DNA of 64,000 bases from Ardenticatenaceae bacterium (lineage in GTDB: Bacteria; Chloroflexota; Anaerolineae; Promineifilales; Promineifilaceae): NCBI GenBank assembly GCA_020634235.1, contig JACKCB010000002.1, positions 1,674,001-1,738,000 of the forward strand, given 5' to 3'. Within the stretch, counting starts at the first letter, position 1. Each line of letters begins with the position of its first letter. This document shows positions 16,119 through 25,462 of the stretch, piece after piece. The notes under the pieces were generated by a model. It worked only from the letters and a program-made list of their open reading frames with translations, ran no database searches and was not told the DNA's origin. Position numbers and translations under genes: made by a program.

Positions 16119-18497
16119 ATGGCTATTGTTTACCTGGGGATTGCCTGGTTCGCCGGCATCTGGCTGGCAGCCACCTGGCCCCAACTGCCGTGGTTTGTCT
16201 GGCTGGTGGGGATGTTGGGTGGGGTTGTGCTGGCACTGTGGGTCCGCCGCCATGACGTGCGGCTGGGACTGGCGGTGGCTTGCCTGGCCGCCGCCGCGGC
16301 CGGCGGGGGGCGCTACAGCCTGTCGGTGCCCACCATTGATGAAGCCCACGTCGCTTATTACAACGATGCCCAGGAGGTCACGCTGACCGGGTTGGTGGTG
16401 GATGAGCCAGACGTGCGTGACCGCGGTGTGAATTTGCGGGTGCAAGTGGAGACGTTGGCGGTGGGTGATGAAGCGCCCCGGCCGGTGACTGGCCTGGTGT
16501 TGGTACAGGCCCCACGTTTCCCGGTGCTTAACTACGGCACGCGCTTCGAGGCCACCGGCCGGTTGGAAACCCCGCCTGAAGATGAGCAGTTCAGCTACCG
16601 GGCCTATCTGGCCCGGCAGGACATCTACAGCCTGATGACCTGGCCGCGCCTGACCGTACTGGCCGAAGGAGAGGGCAGCCCGCTGTATCATGCCATCTAC
16701 GCCTTCAAGGGGCGGGCCCAGGACACCATTAACCAGCTGATCCCGGAGCCGCAGGCCGCCCTGCTGAGCGGCATCTTACTAGGCAATGACAATGGCTTGC
16801 CGCCCGAACTGGTGCAAGATTTTCGCAACACCGGCATGACGCACATTATCGCCATTTCCGGCTTCAACATCGCCATTCTGGCGGGCATTCTGGTGGGCCT
16901 GTCTGACCCGTTGTTTGGCCGGCGGGGGGCGGTGGTCGTTACCCTGCTGGGCCTGACCTTGTACACGCTGTTGGTGGGGGCAGATGCTTCCGTCGTGCGC
17001 GCGGCGATCATGGGGGGCATCTACCTGGTGGCCGCCCGCTACCTGGGGCGGCCCAACTTCGCTTTTGCGTCGCTGTTTCTCGCCGGCATTCTAATGACGA
17101 TACTCCGGCCGCAGACGTTGTGGGATGTGGGTTTCCAGCTCAGTTTTATGGCCACCCTGGGGCTGATGCTCTATGGCACCCCCTTCACTCGCTGGACTGA
17201 GGCCCGGTTGGAGCGGCTGGTGGGGCGGGACCTCACCCGCCGGATGATGGGCTTGTTGTCGGAAGCGGTATTGATTACCCTGGCGGCGCAGTTGCTGACG
17301 CTGCCGCTGATGTTTTACTATTTCCAGCAGTTTTCATTGATTAGCTTTCTGGCCAACATCTTGATCTTGCCAGCTCAGCCGGGGGTGATGATTTGGGGCG
17401 GGTTGGCGACGCTGCTGGGAATGCTTTTTTTGCCCGTGGGGCAGTTGTTTGGCTGGCTGGTCTGGCTGTTTCTGACGTATACCATTGTGTTGGTGCGGGC
17501 GCTGGCCCAGGTGCCGTTTGCGGTGATTCCGGTGTCGCTCTCCCCGGCCGGGTTGTTAACCCTCTACACCCTCATCCTGGGCGTGACCTGGCTGGCCGGG
17601 CAGAAGCCGGCAGTGCGCCAGATGATCTCCGGCCGGGTGCGGCAAAACCTGACCCAGCGCAGCATCTTGCTCTTTAGCCTGGTGGCGGCGCTGCTGGTCT
17701 GGCAGTGGGCCAATACCCAGCCCGACGGCCAACTGCACGTGGCCTTTCTTGACGTGGGCCAGGGGGATGCGACCTTCATCCAGACCCCCAGCGGCCACCA
17801 ACTGCTTATTGATGGCGGCCTTAATCCCACCGTTCTCAACGACCAGTTGGGCCGGCAAATGCCCTTCTGGGACAAGCATATCGACCTGGTGGTGGCCACC
17901 CATCCCGACGCCGATCACGTTTCCGGCTTGCCCGGCGTATTCGACCGGTATCACGTCGATCTGCTGATTACAGATGGCGAGTTGGCCGAGGCGTCACCTA
18001 TCTACAGCGTGGTGTTACAGTCAGCCGACCAGCATGGGGCAACCATTCACCGGGCGCAGGCCGGGGAGGTGATCGACTTCGGCGATGGCGTTGTGTTGGA
18101 GGTGCTGCATCCGGGCGACACGCTGGATCTGGAGGACCGCAATGAGAATTCGGTGGTGCTGCGCCTGGTATATGGCCAGTTTACCATGCTGCTAACCGGC
18201 GACGCAGGGGAGGCCGCGGAAGAGGATGTGCTGGACACCGGCCGGGATGTGCAGTCGCTGGTCTTCAAAGCGGGCCATCACGGCTCGCGTACATCCAGCA
18301 ACGAATTCTTCTTGGCCGCCGTTCAGCCGCAGATCATGGTGATCTCGGCCGGGAAGGACAACCGCTACGGCCATCCACATGCTGAGGTCTTGCAGCGCGC
18401 GGCTGACATTGGGGCCGTTGTGCTGCGCACCGATGAAATGGGCACGATTGAACTGGTCACCGACGGCCAGCAGATGTGGTGGCAGGCCCGGCCGTAG
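16119..18497 (+). CDS. comEC: ComEC/Rec2 DNA-uptake channel
   Basis: 792 residues, a full-length three-part ComEC. An N-terminal OB-like domain lies between the first spans. The central competence domain (about 230-500) has GNDNGLPPELVQDFRNTG and the IAISGFNIAILAG segment with many membrane spans. The C-terminal metallo-beta-lactamase domain (about 540-790) has DVGQGDATFIQTPSG, THPDADHVSGL, LTGDAGEAAE and GHHGSRTSSNEF. ComEC carries single-stranded DNA across the membrane; the last domain may degrade the other strand. ATG 16119 follows an in-frame GTG at 16110. No ComEA or pilus genes lie next to it. Confidence 0.95.
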   Translation: MAIVYLGIAWFAGIWLAATWPQLPWFVWLVGMLGGVVLALWVRRHDVRLGLAVACLAAAAAGGGRYSLSVPTIDEAHVAYYNDAQEVTLTGLVVDEPDVRDRGVNLRVQVETLAVGDEAPRPVTGLVLVQAPRFPVLNYGTRFEATGRLETPPEDEQFSYRAYLARQDIYSLMTWPRLTVLAEGEGSPLYHAIYAFKGRAQDTINQLIPEPQAALLSGILLGNDNGLPPELVQDFRNTGMTHIIAISGFNIAILAGILVGLSDPLFGRRGAVVVTLLGLTLYTLLVGADASVVRAAIMGGIYLVAARYLGRPNFAFASLFLAGILMTILRPQTLWDVGFQLSFMATLGLMLYGTPFTRWTEARLERLVGRDLTRRMMGLLSEAVLITLAAQLLTLPLMFYYFQQFSLISFLANILILPAQPGVMIWGGLATLLGMLFLPVGQLFGWLVWLFLTYTIVLVRALAQVPFAVIPVSLSPAGLLTLYTLILGVTWLAGQKPAVRQMISGRVRQNLTQRSILLFSLVAALLVWQWANTQPDGQLHVAFLDVGQGDATFIQTPSGHQLLIDGGLNPTVLNDQLGRQMPFWDKHIDLVVATHPDADHVSGLPGVFDRYHVDLLITDGELAEASPIYSVVLQSADQHGATIHRAQAGEVIDFGDGVVLEVLHPGDTLDLEDRNENSVVLRLVYGQFTMLLTGDAGEAAEEDVLDTGRDVQSLVFKAGHHGSRTSSNEFFLAAVQPQIMVISAGKDNRYGHPHAEVLQRAADIGAVVLRTDEMGTIELVTDGQQMWWQARP

Positions 18498-18652
18498 CCG
18501 CAGTTGAGCATTTCCCCATTCCGTTCTACAATCAGCAGTAACACGCTGGCTGACCGAACAGGCTGCCGGCTGGCGCAGTGCGCCAGTGACCGGGCCGGTA
18601 ACCAAATGGGTGGCATAGGCCCGGTCTCTGCACAATTCAAGAGGATAGACGA

Positions 18653-20155
18653 TTGCTCAAAAAACCACTCTTATTGCTGCTCCTGCTGCTGGCCCTGAGC
18701 GCCTGCCGCCAGGATGAGGCCGTGCCCACGGCAACGCCTACCACTGCTGCCGTGGTGGCGACGGCCACGCTGCGCCCGGTGCCAACGGCCACGCAGGTGC
18801 CAACTACGACTCCTTCGCCGACGCCGGAACCGCTGCAGCCTGTGTTGGAGGTCAGTAATCAGGTAGTGGGTGAGGATGGCCGGCTGACGGTGGACCAGGT
18901 GGTGGCGGTTGTTCCGGGCTGGTTGGTGGTTGCAGCTGACGATGCGGGGCAGCCTGGGGCGATCTTGGGCCGGTCTCCGGTGTCTGCGGGGCCGCATTCG
19001 GATGTCGTGGTGACGATTGATCCTTACCGGGCGACGCCGCTGCTGCACGTGGCGCTGCACCTGGACGCAGGGCAGCCGGGTGAGTTTGAGTATCCGGGGG
19101 TGGATGAGGTGGTGACGACCCCGGCCGGGGCCGTTGTGGCGACGTTTGCGGCGGATATCCAGGTGCTGGTGCCGGCGCTGGTGGTGGCCGATCAGGCCAT
19201 GGATGATAGTAACCAGGTTGTGGTGGCGCTGGTGGTGGCGCCTGGTCCGGGATGGGTGGCCGTTCACCAGGATGTGGCTGGCGAACCTGGGCCGGTACTG
19301 GGTCAATCCCCAGTGCAAGCCGGGGAAAACGAGAACGTGGTGGTCAAATTCCCGTGGCGCAGCGCGACCACCCAGCTTCACGCGGTTCTCTACAGTGATG
19401 CGGGCGAACCTGGTATCTTTGAGCACCTGGAAGCGGATGTGCCGGTGGTCATTAACGGCGTGCCTGTCCGGGCCCAATTCACGGTGCAGTTGCCGCCGGA
19501 TGTGTTTGTACTTAACCAACCGGTGGTCGACAACCAGATTGTGGTGGAACGGGTGGTGGTGAATGAACCGGCCTGGCTGGTGGTGTACACGGACCTGAAT
19601 GGCTCTGTGAATCTGATTGTGGGCCAGGTGCTGCTGTCTCCGGGGGTGACTGAGGGTGTGCTGGTGCCGTTGACCGGCCGGGACAAGACGGCGGTGATGC
19701 ACATTATGCTGCACGAAGACAGCGGCACGGCTGGTACGTTTGAGTACCCGGCCGGGGATCAGCCGCTGCGCTACGAGGGACGGTTGCAGCTCTTCTCCTT
19801 CCGCACCGAGGCGGGCAACTATGTGATTACGGCTGACCAGGCGCTGCTGGATGGTGATGCGATTGTGGTGCCGCTGGTGGTGATGGACACGCCAGCCTGG
19901 GTGGTGGTGCAGGCGGAGGCGGATGGCGTGCCGGGCGCGATTCTTGGCCAGACGTGGGTCCCGGCCGGGGTGAATCGGGGTGTCTTGGTGACCATCGATC
20001 CAGGCCAGGTGACCGAGACGTTGTACGTGACGCTGCACATGGATGGCGGTGAGCTGGAGCTGTTTGAGTATCCCGATGGTCCGGACCTGCCGCTGCAGCG
20101 TAACCGTACGCCTGTGCGTGCTCCGTTCCGCGTGTTGGCTGTCCCGGCCGGGTAA
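18653..20155 (+). CDS. Lipoprotein with four tandem DUF7282-like repeats
   Basis: 500 residues. The signal peptide ends in a lipobox (LLLLALSAC) and is followed by a Thr/Pro linker (about 20-60). Four repeats of about 105 residues follow, each with a W(L/V)VV core, a PGAILGxxxVxAG turn, an LHVxLHxDxG segment and EYPGxD. The pattern resembles DUF7282, a beta-sandwich known from archaeal and chloroflexal surface proteins; ligand unknown. The start is TTG 18653 with AGAGGA upstream. Three of the four CCCGGCCGGG copies sit in equivalent turns or linkers. It is the first of several exported proteins. Confidence 0.8.
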   Translation: MLKKPLLLLLLLLALSACRQDEAVPTATPTTAAVVATATLRPVPTATQVPTTTPSPTPEPLQPVLEVSNQVVGEDGRLTVDQVVAVVPGWLVVAADDAGQPGAILGRSPVSAGPHSDVVVTIDPYRATPLLHVALHLDAGQPGEFEYPGVDEVVTTPAGAVVATFAADIQVLVPALVVADQAMDDSNQVVVALVVAPGPGWVAVHQDVAGEPGPVLGQSPVQAGENENVVVKFPWRSATTQLHAVLYSDAGEPGIFEHLEADVPVVINGVPVRAQFTVQLPPDVFVLNQPVVDNQIVVERVVVNEPAWLVVYTDLNGSVNLIVGQVLLSPGVTEGVLVPLTGRDKTAVMHIMLHEDSGTAGTFEYPAGDQPLRYEGRLQLFSFRTEAGNYVITADQALLDGDAIVVPLVVMDTPAWVVVQAEADGVPGAILGQTWVPAGVNRGVLVTIDPGQVTETLYVTLHMDGGELELFEYPDGPDLPLQRNRTPVRAPFRVLAVPAG

Positions 20156-20268
20156 TAGGACAATGGGTCGCACGCCCTACGAAAAGCCGTCTGTAACCAT
20201 TTTGACCCTGTTTTTGCCCTGTATGGCAACGAACTTGGCCCCGGTAAGCATGAAGTTTGTCAGCAAAA

Positions 20269-20352
20269 AAGGTGCCAAATGCAATATTGCGGCTCTGAAT
20301 GGTTGGCGAGTCGCCCAATGCCTGCTAAAATGTTGGTGTATTTGGGCACCTT
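20269..20352. repeat. Long-range stem AAGGTGCC / GGCACCTT
   Basis: The arms AAGGTGCCAAAT (20269-20280) and ATTTGGGCACCTT (20340-20352) pair with one bulged base around a 59-base loop. It lies downstream of the lipoprotein gene, upstream of the consensus promoter at 20479, in an AT-richer stretch. It may be a remnant of an inserted element or a transcript end; no T-run follows. Confidence 0.4.
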
Positions 20353-20478
20353 AAATCAGCCATCATCGTTGATGACATTTGGGCCTGACTGCACGTTAAT
20401 TGCACAGGAGATAATTTGGGAGGGTCCCGAATTGCTGTGGACAAGGAGGGTTATGGTCTGAACTACATGCGTCTTTGG

Positions 20479-20507
20479 TTGACAGTTGTTATTAAGTTCA
20501 CTATAAT
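20479..20507 (+). promoter_or_regulatory. Perfect sigma-70 consensus promoter
   Basis: TTGACA (20479-20484) and TATAAT (20502-20507) are separated by exactly 17 bases, a full match to the housekeeping consensus. It points at the secreted-protein gene beginning at 20716. Transcription would start near 20514, giving a leader of about 200 bases. No other promoter this good was noticed in the window. Confidence 0.85.
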
Positions 20508-20715
20508 CCAGTTCGTTCTTGTGCCGAACTCTCTTGTGTCAGGAGTTACTTTACGAAAGCTGTATTAGTCCACATGAAACAAGTAAGATTGCCTTGTGTT
20601 CAGCTTTTTCGGGTTCAGTAAGTCCTCGGGAAAATGGCTCGGAACACCATAAGCTAGTCTTAAAAGCCTGTGCGGCTGTTAAGTCTCATCATTTAAGGAA
20701 TAAGGAGAGATTTAA
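20508..20715 (+). promoter_or_regulatory. About 200-base structured 5' leader
   Basis: The leader contains a two-level stem: AAAGCTG (20556-20562) pairs with CAGCTTT (20601-20607), enclosing ACAAG (20579-20583) paired with CTTGT (20593-20597). Bases TTTTT follow the outer stem directly, the form of an attenuator or early terminator. A strong AAGGAG ribosome site ends the leader before the ATG at 20716. I do not recognise a known riboswitch class. Confidence 0.5.
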
Positions 20716-21552
20716 ATGAAGAAACTAAGAATTGCTATTCTGTTGACGCTGCTGATCGGCCTGTTGGTTGTCGGTAGCGCCTCCGCTCTTCAGATCGTCA
20801 GCTACGACGACACGGCGTCGGAAATCGATCATGAGTATGGCGACAACAATGATGCCAGCCTCATCTGCAACGGTAACTTCGACCTGTGGAACGCCGATGG
20901 CACCCCGGAGTGTTGGGAAGTCTGGGCTGACACGAAGTCCGGTTGGCATGAAGCGCACCTTGCTGAGATGGATTATGCCTACGGTGGTGAAATCGATGGC
21001 GAATATCCCTTCAACAATGCGATGGGCTTCTTTGTTCGTAACGTTGGCGGCTCTGGCCCGTTCTGGGTTGGCGCTTACAATGCCTTGGACAACCTCACCG
21101 AGGCCGGTTACTACTGGGTAGAAGTGCACGCCACCATGTGGGGCGGCTATCCCCAGATTCAGTACGGCAACGGTTTGCTGACGGTTGACGGTATGCTGGC
21201 GAACTCCGTGGCCTTCTACGGCTTCGGCACCAGCGAAGACCCGGCCAGCGTTGACTCCTGGCACGAACTGTTTGTGAACTACTATGACTACGGTGTACCT
21301 GGTGCGGTTCCCTGCGCCAACCCGTGGGAAGAGTGCTACCAGCTCGGTCGTTATGAGACCGTGTATCTGGACCCGAGCGAAGGCCCCCTGTACTTGCACC
21401 TGCAAGCCGGCCAGAAGTTCAGCACCTTCAACGTGTGGACCGTGTTCGGTTTCGATGACATCCTCATCGTTCCCGCCGATGCCGAAGCTGACGACCTGAG
21501 TGGTTGGTGGCTGGCTGGCGCGATTGGTTGGGACCAGGACGCCTCGCGTTAA
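20716..21552 (+). CDS. Secreted protein of unknown function, probably highly expressed
   Basis: 278 residues. The signal peptide (MKKLRIAILLTLLIGLLVVG, cleavage after SASA) is followed by an acidic, Trp/Tyr-rich beta protein: CNGNFDLWNADGTPECWEVW near residue 50 suggests a carbohydrate-binding-module-like jelly roll, and GFDDILIVP near the end fits. No catalytic motif is seen. It has a consensus promoter, a strong ribosome site and its own terminator, so it is a single-gene unit likely made in quantity. It contains no CCCGGCCGGG, and base use differs from neighbouring genes (less GCC/GGC-rich). It may be a surface-layer or matrix protein; that is inference. Confidence 0.75.
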   Translation: MKKLRIAILLTLLIGLLVVGSASALQIVSYDDTASEIDHEYGDNNDASLICNGNFDLWNADGTPECWEVWADTKSGWHEAHLAEMDYAYGGEIDGEYPFNNAMGFFVRNVGGSGPFWVGAYNALDNLTEAGYYWVEVHATMWGGYPQIQYGNGLLTVDGMLANSVAFYGFGTSEDPASVDSWHELFVNYYDYGVPGAVPCANPWEECYQLGRYETVYLDPSEGPLYLHLQAGQKFSTFNVWTVFGFDDILIVPADAEADDLSGWWLAGAIGWDQDASR

Positions 21553-21582
21553 TCCGAACCAAATCAGTTAACAGCGTTTGAG

Positions 21583-21618
21583 ATCGCGGGTTGGTTCTGA
21601 ACCAGCCCGCGATTTTTT
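21583..21618 (+). terminator. Rho-independent terminator
   Basis: The stem ATCGCGGGTTGGTT (21583-21596) pairs with AACCAGCCCGCGAT (21600-21613) around a three-base loop, and a run of six T follows. It ends the secreted-protein transcript. Confidence 0.92.
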
Positions 21619-21653
21619 CTGTCTTGATCTTTTTGCACATGAAGTGATGAATT

Positions 21654-22823
21654 ATGAACAATGACTTGTCAGGATGGGCGTTGCTGCGGATACCAGACCG
21701 GCGGCAGTGTCGCAAGATCGCCGTGGCCGTTGGGCTGCTGGCGCTCATTTTTCTGGCAGCTTGTGGTGGTAACGAAGCTGCCAGTCCTCCTCCTCCCACC
21801 GATGTACCCCCTGCCACGGAAGTGGCTGTTGAAGAACCCACCGTGACTCCGTCACCGGTTCCGGCGACGGCCACAACAACTGCCGAGCCTGAGGCCGCGC
21901 CCACAGAGCCTGCGCCCACAGAGACCGTGGAGCCGACTGTGCCGCCGACGGCAGTCGCTGAGGATTCGGTCACGGCCACCCCGGCCGGGAGTCCGGCGGG
22001 CATGGTCTTTGTGCCGGGTGGCGTGTTTAGCATGGGAGATGACCCGAATGCGCTCCTGGAGGAGTGCCAGGATTTCCGTGGGGGCTGCCAGATTCGCTTG
22101 TTTTCCCCGGCCGGGCCGGTCCACGAAGTCTCCGTCAATCCGTTTTATATTGACAGCTACGAAGTGACCAACCAGGCCTATGCCATGTTCCTGAATGAAA
22201 TCGGTGGCCACGAGGGCAACTGCTTTGAGCAAGACTGCCTGGATTTGGGCGAGAATGCGGTCCAGTTGGGCGATGACGGCCAATATGTTGTGGCGGCCGA
22301 CTTGCAGGAACATCCCGTGGTTGGCGTAAGCTGGTTTGGCGCGGCGACCTTCTGCCAGTGGCGTGGTGCGCGCCTACCCACGGAGGCTGAATGGGAAATG
22401 GCGGCCAGTTGGGACCCGGAAGCGCAGACCAAGACGCGCTACCCGTGGGGCGACACGTTTGATCCCACCGCCACCAATTTCTGCGATGTCAACTGTGAGG
22501 CGCATGATTACGCTGACAAGGAAGCTGATGACGGCTATGCGCAGACTGCGCCCGTTGGCAGCTATGAGGCGGGCCGTTCGCCCCTGGGGTTGTTCGACAT
22601 GAGCGGCAACGTTTGGGAATGGGTCTTGGATTGGTTTGACCCAGCCTATTACGACGTGTCAAATGGTGACAACCCCAGAGGACCGGAGACGGGTGAAATT
22701 CGCGTGGTGCGGGGTGGTTCCTGGTTTGATACCGGTAACTTTACTTCGGCTGTCTTCCGCACCGGCATTCCCCCGGAATTGTATGACGACACGCTGGGTT
22801 TCCGCTGTGCGGCTGATGGTTGA
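21654..22823 (+). CDS. Lipoprotein with formylglycine-generating-enzyme-like domain
   Basis: 389 residues. A lipobox (IFLAACGG, near residue 37) is followed by a Thr/Pro/Glu linker (about 45-110) and a SUMF1/FGE-sulfatase domain (about 115-389) with FVPGGVFSMGDD, DSYEVTNQAYAMFL, ARLPTEAEWEMAA, YPWGDTFDP, GNVWEWVLDWF and VVRGGSWFD. In true formylglycine-generating enzymes the GNVWEW motif is normally followed by Cys; here it is Val, so sulfatase activation is unlikely. Other members of the superfamily are sugar-binding or modify different substrates. Anchored outside the membrane, its role is open. Confidence 0.85.
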   Translation: MNNDLSGWALLRIPDRRQCRKIAVAVGLLALIFLAACGGNEAASPPPPTDVPPATEVAVEEPTVTPSPVPATATTTAEPEAAPTEPAPTETVEPTVPPTAVAEDSVTATPAGSPAGMVFVPGGVFSMGDDPNALLEECQDFRGGCQIRLFSPAGPVHEVSVNPFYIDSYEVTNQAYAMFLNEIGGHEGNCFEQDCLDLGENAVQLGDDGQYVVAADLQEHPVVGVSWFGAATFCQWRGARLPTEAEWEMAASWDPEAQTKTRYPWGDTFDPTATNFCDVNCEAHDYADKEADDGYAQTAPVGSYEAGRSPLGLFDMSGNVWEWVLDWFDPAYYDVSNGDNPRGPETGEIRVVRGGSWFDTGNFTSAVFRTGIPPELYDDTLGFRCAADG

Positions 22824-23016
22824 TTGGTTCGATAATCTCGTGGGGGGAGCCAGCAACCTATTGTTGTGCGCGCTATGGTCGGTCCCCGGCCGGGGCTGCT
22901 TACGTTAGCTACAGATAAGCAAGCGAATCCGTGGGGCAGTGACAAAACCCGGCCGGGTTGACGAATGGCCCGCTATTTGCTATGAACTGTTATCCTTCAC
23001 GTGAGATTTGGCGAAG

Positions 23017-23625
23017 ATGAAGATTTCAAAACGACTGCTGCTGCCATTACTGATATTGCTGCTTCTGACGCTGGCCGCGTGCAATGCGGCCGATGAGGCC
23101 GGCACCCAACCCGAACTGCCGGCCAACTTCACGCGCTTCGACAAGCCGGAGATCGGCTTCTCCTTTGGCTACCCACAAGATTGGGCGATGCGCGAAGGGC
23201 CGCGCGGTTTTGCTGTTGTTTCCCAGGAATCCTATCTGGATAATCCCAGCATCACCGTGGAGAATCGTGGCGCAATTGTGACTATTGGCCTGGGTAAAGT
23301 GGATCAGATTGAGAGCGAGAATCCGATTGACATTGCCAACAAGCTGCTGGAAGCCAGTGGGGCCGCGGGGAACATGGAGATGCTTCAGGCACCGACCTCT
23401 ACTTCGGTCAATGGACAACAGGCGGCGGTGGCCACCTTTCGCAGCCAGACGCCGGAGGGGCTTAGCCTGACGCAGAAGCTATATGTCATTCGCAAGGATG
23501 ATCGCGTTGTGACGGTAACGACTTCCGTCCCCACCGAGAATGAGGCGCAATATGGCCTGGTCACGGAGTCCATTGTCAACAGTATCCTGATCACGCCGAT
23601 TGCTGCGGCCCCGGCCGGGGGGTAA
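23017..23625 (+). CDS. PsbP-like lipoprotein
   Basis: 202 residues. The signal peptide ends in a lipobox (LLLTLAACNA). The mature part starts FTRFDKPEIGFSFGYPQDWAMREG, the typical opening of PsbP/DUF1795-like stress-related lipoproteins, and ends with YVIRKDDRVVTVTTSVPTENE..YGLVTESIVNSI, also typical. Such proteins are usually exported and of unknown function outside photosynthesis. ATG 23017 is preferred; an in-frame TTG at 23008 is possible. The last residues PAGG are encoded by a CCCGGCCGGG copy at the 3' end. Confidence 0.75.
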   Translation: MKISKRLLLPLLILLLLTLAACNAADEAGTQPELPANFTRFDKPEIGFSFGYPQDWAMREGPRGFAVVSQESYLDNPSITVENRGAIVTIGLGKVDQIESENPIDIANKLLEASGAAGNMEMLQAPTSTSVNGQQAAVATFRSQTPEGLSLTQKLYVIRKDDRVVTVTTSVPTENEAQYGLVTESIVNSILITPIAAAPAGG

Positions 23626-23689
23626 GCTGCCCCGTAAGCGTGGAATCGATGTCTGGGGGCAGCCGGCGTCATGAATGGAATTTTTAAGC

Positions 23690-25420
23690 ATGAGTTTGCA
23701 AAGACAATTGGTTGGTAAGGGGTTTTTACAACTAGGTATTTTGGCGGGTTTGTTGTTGCTGTTGCTGGCCGGCTGCCAGGCTGAGCCGGTACCAGAGCCG
23801 ACCCTGGCACCAACAGCTGCCACCCTTTTGCCGCCTACGCCCACAGCCCTGGCGCTGCCTACCCTAATCCCCACCGAAGCCCCGCCACCCACGGCGACGC
23901 CCGAACCTGGCCCCACCGCCACCCTGGCCCCACCGCCCACCCCCACACCCATCGCCCATACCGTGCTGGACGGTGAAACACTATCTGATCTGGCGGTGCG
24001 CTATGGGGTGAGCGTGCCGGAGATTAGCGCCGCCAACGGCCTGGCCGGCGATGTGATTGTTGTGGGGCAGGTATTGACCATTCCCAATCAGACGGTGGGG
24101 AGCGACCCGGCCGGGGTGCAGACCAGCGACCTACCCACCTACGTGGTCGAGGAAGGCGATTCCTTTGCCTCGGTGGCGACCGAGTACGGCATTCCGCCGG
24201 AAACTTTGCAGGCCGCCAACCCCCAGATTAGCGACCCCAACACCGTCCAGGTGGGCACCGTGCTCTACCTGCCGCTTGGGGCCGGCGAGTTCCACTACGT
24301 GGTTGCCGGCGACACCCTGGGCGGGATTGCCGTGCAATATGACGTTTCCCTGGACGACCTGGCCCGTGAAAATGCCAAAGAACTAGACCTGAACAACCTT
24401 AACCTGATCTATCCCGGCACCATTCTCAAGATTCCGCAGAGCGGCGAGGTCGCGGCCGGCTACGACTGCAGCCCGCAGCCGCCGCGCGCCGGTGTCATCG
24501 AATACACCGTGCAAAACGGTGAACGGCTGCTCTGCCTATCACAGAAATTCGGTATCTCTATGGCCACCTTGTTGTGGGCCAACGAGAATCGCATCGTGGG
24601 CGAAGGCGCTTTCCAGGATGGCGTCACCCTGCTCATCCCGCCCACCGATGGGGCGCTCTACACCATCAGCGAGGATGACCTGGCCAGCGACACGAAGCTA
24701 GAGGATTTGATGGCCTGGTACGACGTCACCCAGTTTGCCGACGTGCAAGATCAAGATGGCAACCCGGTGACCGGCCCCTTGAGCGAAGTTGGGCAGCTGC
24801 TCTTTTTGCGCAACGCCAACCCGCTGGCCGGCCGGTATGAACCACCCATCATTGTCTCCGTCCCCACCCCCGAACCACCCCCCGTGGCCAGTGGTGACGG
24901 CGGCAGCCTGGTCCCAGGTGATCCCGGCACCGTTTACATTCCCCCGGCCGTTACCCCGCTGGACGGCGGATTGACGCCCAAGACGGTGCCCTGGCGCACC
25001 AACTACGAGCTAGACACCGGTTTCTGTGACCTTACCGACGGCGCCGGTTGGAGCGGGTCGTTAAGCTGGCCGGTGGGCAGCCGCGAAGTAAACGATGGTC
25101 GTGGCTTTGGCCCCAATCATCGCGGCATCGATATCAATGTTGCCGTAGGCACGCCTGTGTACGCTATGGAAAGCGGCGTGGTGGTTTGGGCGGGTTTTAA
25201 CGTCTATGGCTTTGGCAACCTGGTAGTGCTGGCCCACGGCAATACCTACCAGACTTACTACGGTCACCTGTCGGAAGTGTTTGTCGGTTGTGGGCAGACG
25301 GTATCGCGGGGCGGTCTGGTGGGCACCTCCGGGCAGACTGGCTTGAGCACCTGGCCGGCGCTGCACATTGAGGTGCGCTATGGCGGCCTGGCGTATGATC
25401 CTATGCGCTGGCTGCCTTAG
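23690..25420 (+). CDS. LysM-repeat M23 peptidoglycan hydrolase, lipoprotein
   Basis: 576 residues. The lipobox (LLLLLAGCQA) is followed by a Pro/Thr linker and at least three LysM repeats (HTVLDGETLSDLAVRYGVS; YVVEEGDSFASVATEYGI; YVVAGDTLGGIAVQYDVS) plus a fourth divergent one (YTVQNGERLLCLSQKFGI). At the C-terminus is a peptidase M23 domain with the zinc ligands in NHRGIDINV, and TYYGHLS and LHIEVRYGG. It should bind glycan and cut cross-links in the cell wall. An alternative ATG lies 15 bases upstream. It is the last of a run of exported proteins. Confidence 0.9.
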   Translation: MSLQRQLVGKGFLQLGILAGLLLLLLAGCQAEPVPEPTLAPTAATLLPPTPTALALPTLIPTEAPPPTATPEPGPTATLAPPPTPTPIAHTVLDGETLSDLAVRYGVSVPEISAANGLAGDVIVVGQVLTIPNQTVGSDPAGVQTSDLPTYVVEEGDSFASVATEYGIPPETLQAANPQISDPNTVQVGTVLYLPLGAGEFHYVVAGDTLGGIAVQYDVSLDDLARENAKELDLNNLNLIYPGTILKIPQSGEVAAGYDCSPQPPRAGVIEYTVQNGERLLCLSQKFGISMATLLWANENRIVGEGAFQDGVTLLIPPTDGALYTISEDDLASDTKLEDLMAWYDVTQFADVQDQDGNPVTGPLSEVGQLLFLRNANPLAGRYEPPIIVSVPTPEPPPVASGDGGSLVPGDPGTVYIPPAVTPLDGGLTPKTVPWRTNYELDTGFCDLTDGAGWSGSLSWPVGSREVNDGRGFGPNHRGIDINVAVGTPVYAMESGVVVWAGFNVYGFGNLVVLAHGNTYQTYYGHLSEVFVGCGQTVSRGGLVGTSGQTGLSTWPALHIEVRYGGLAYDPMRWLP

Positions 25421-25462
25421 GCGGGTTGCCGGCTTCAGGTTGCGCGTTGAAGAGTATGAGCC

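Noticed and set aside
18671..20173. 500-codon open frame on the minus strand opposite the lipoprotein gene
   Set aside because: It mirrors a GC-rich coding gene with a clear signal peptide and repeats; the antisense product is His/Arg-rich with no domain.
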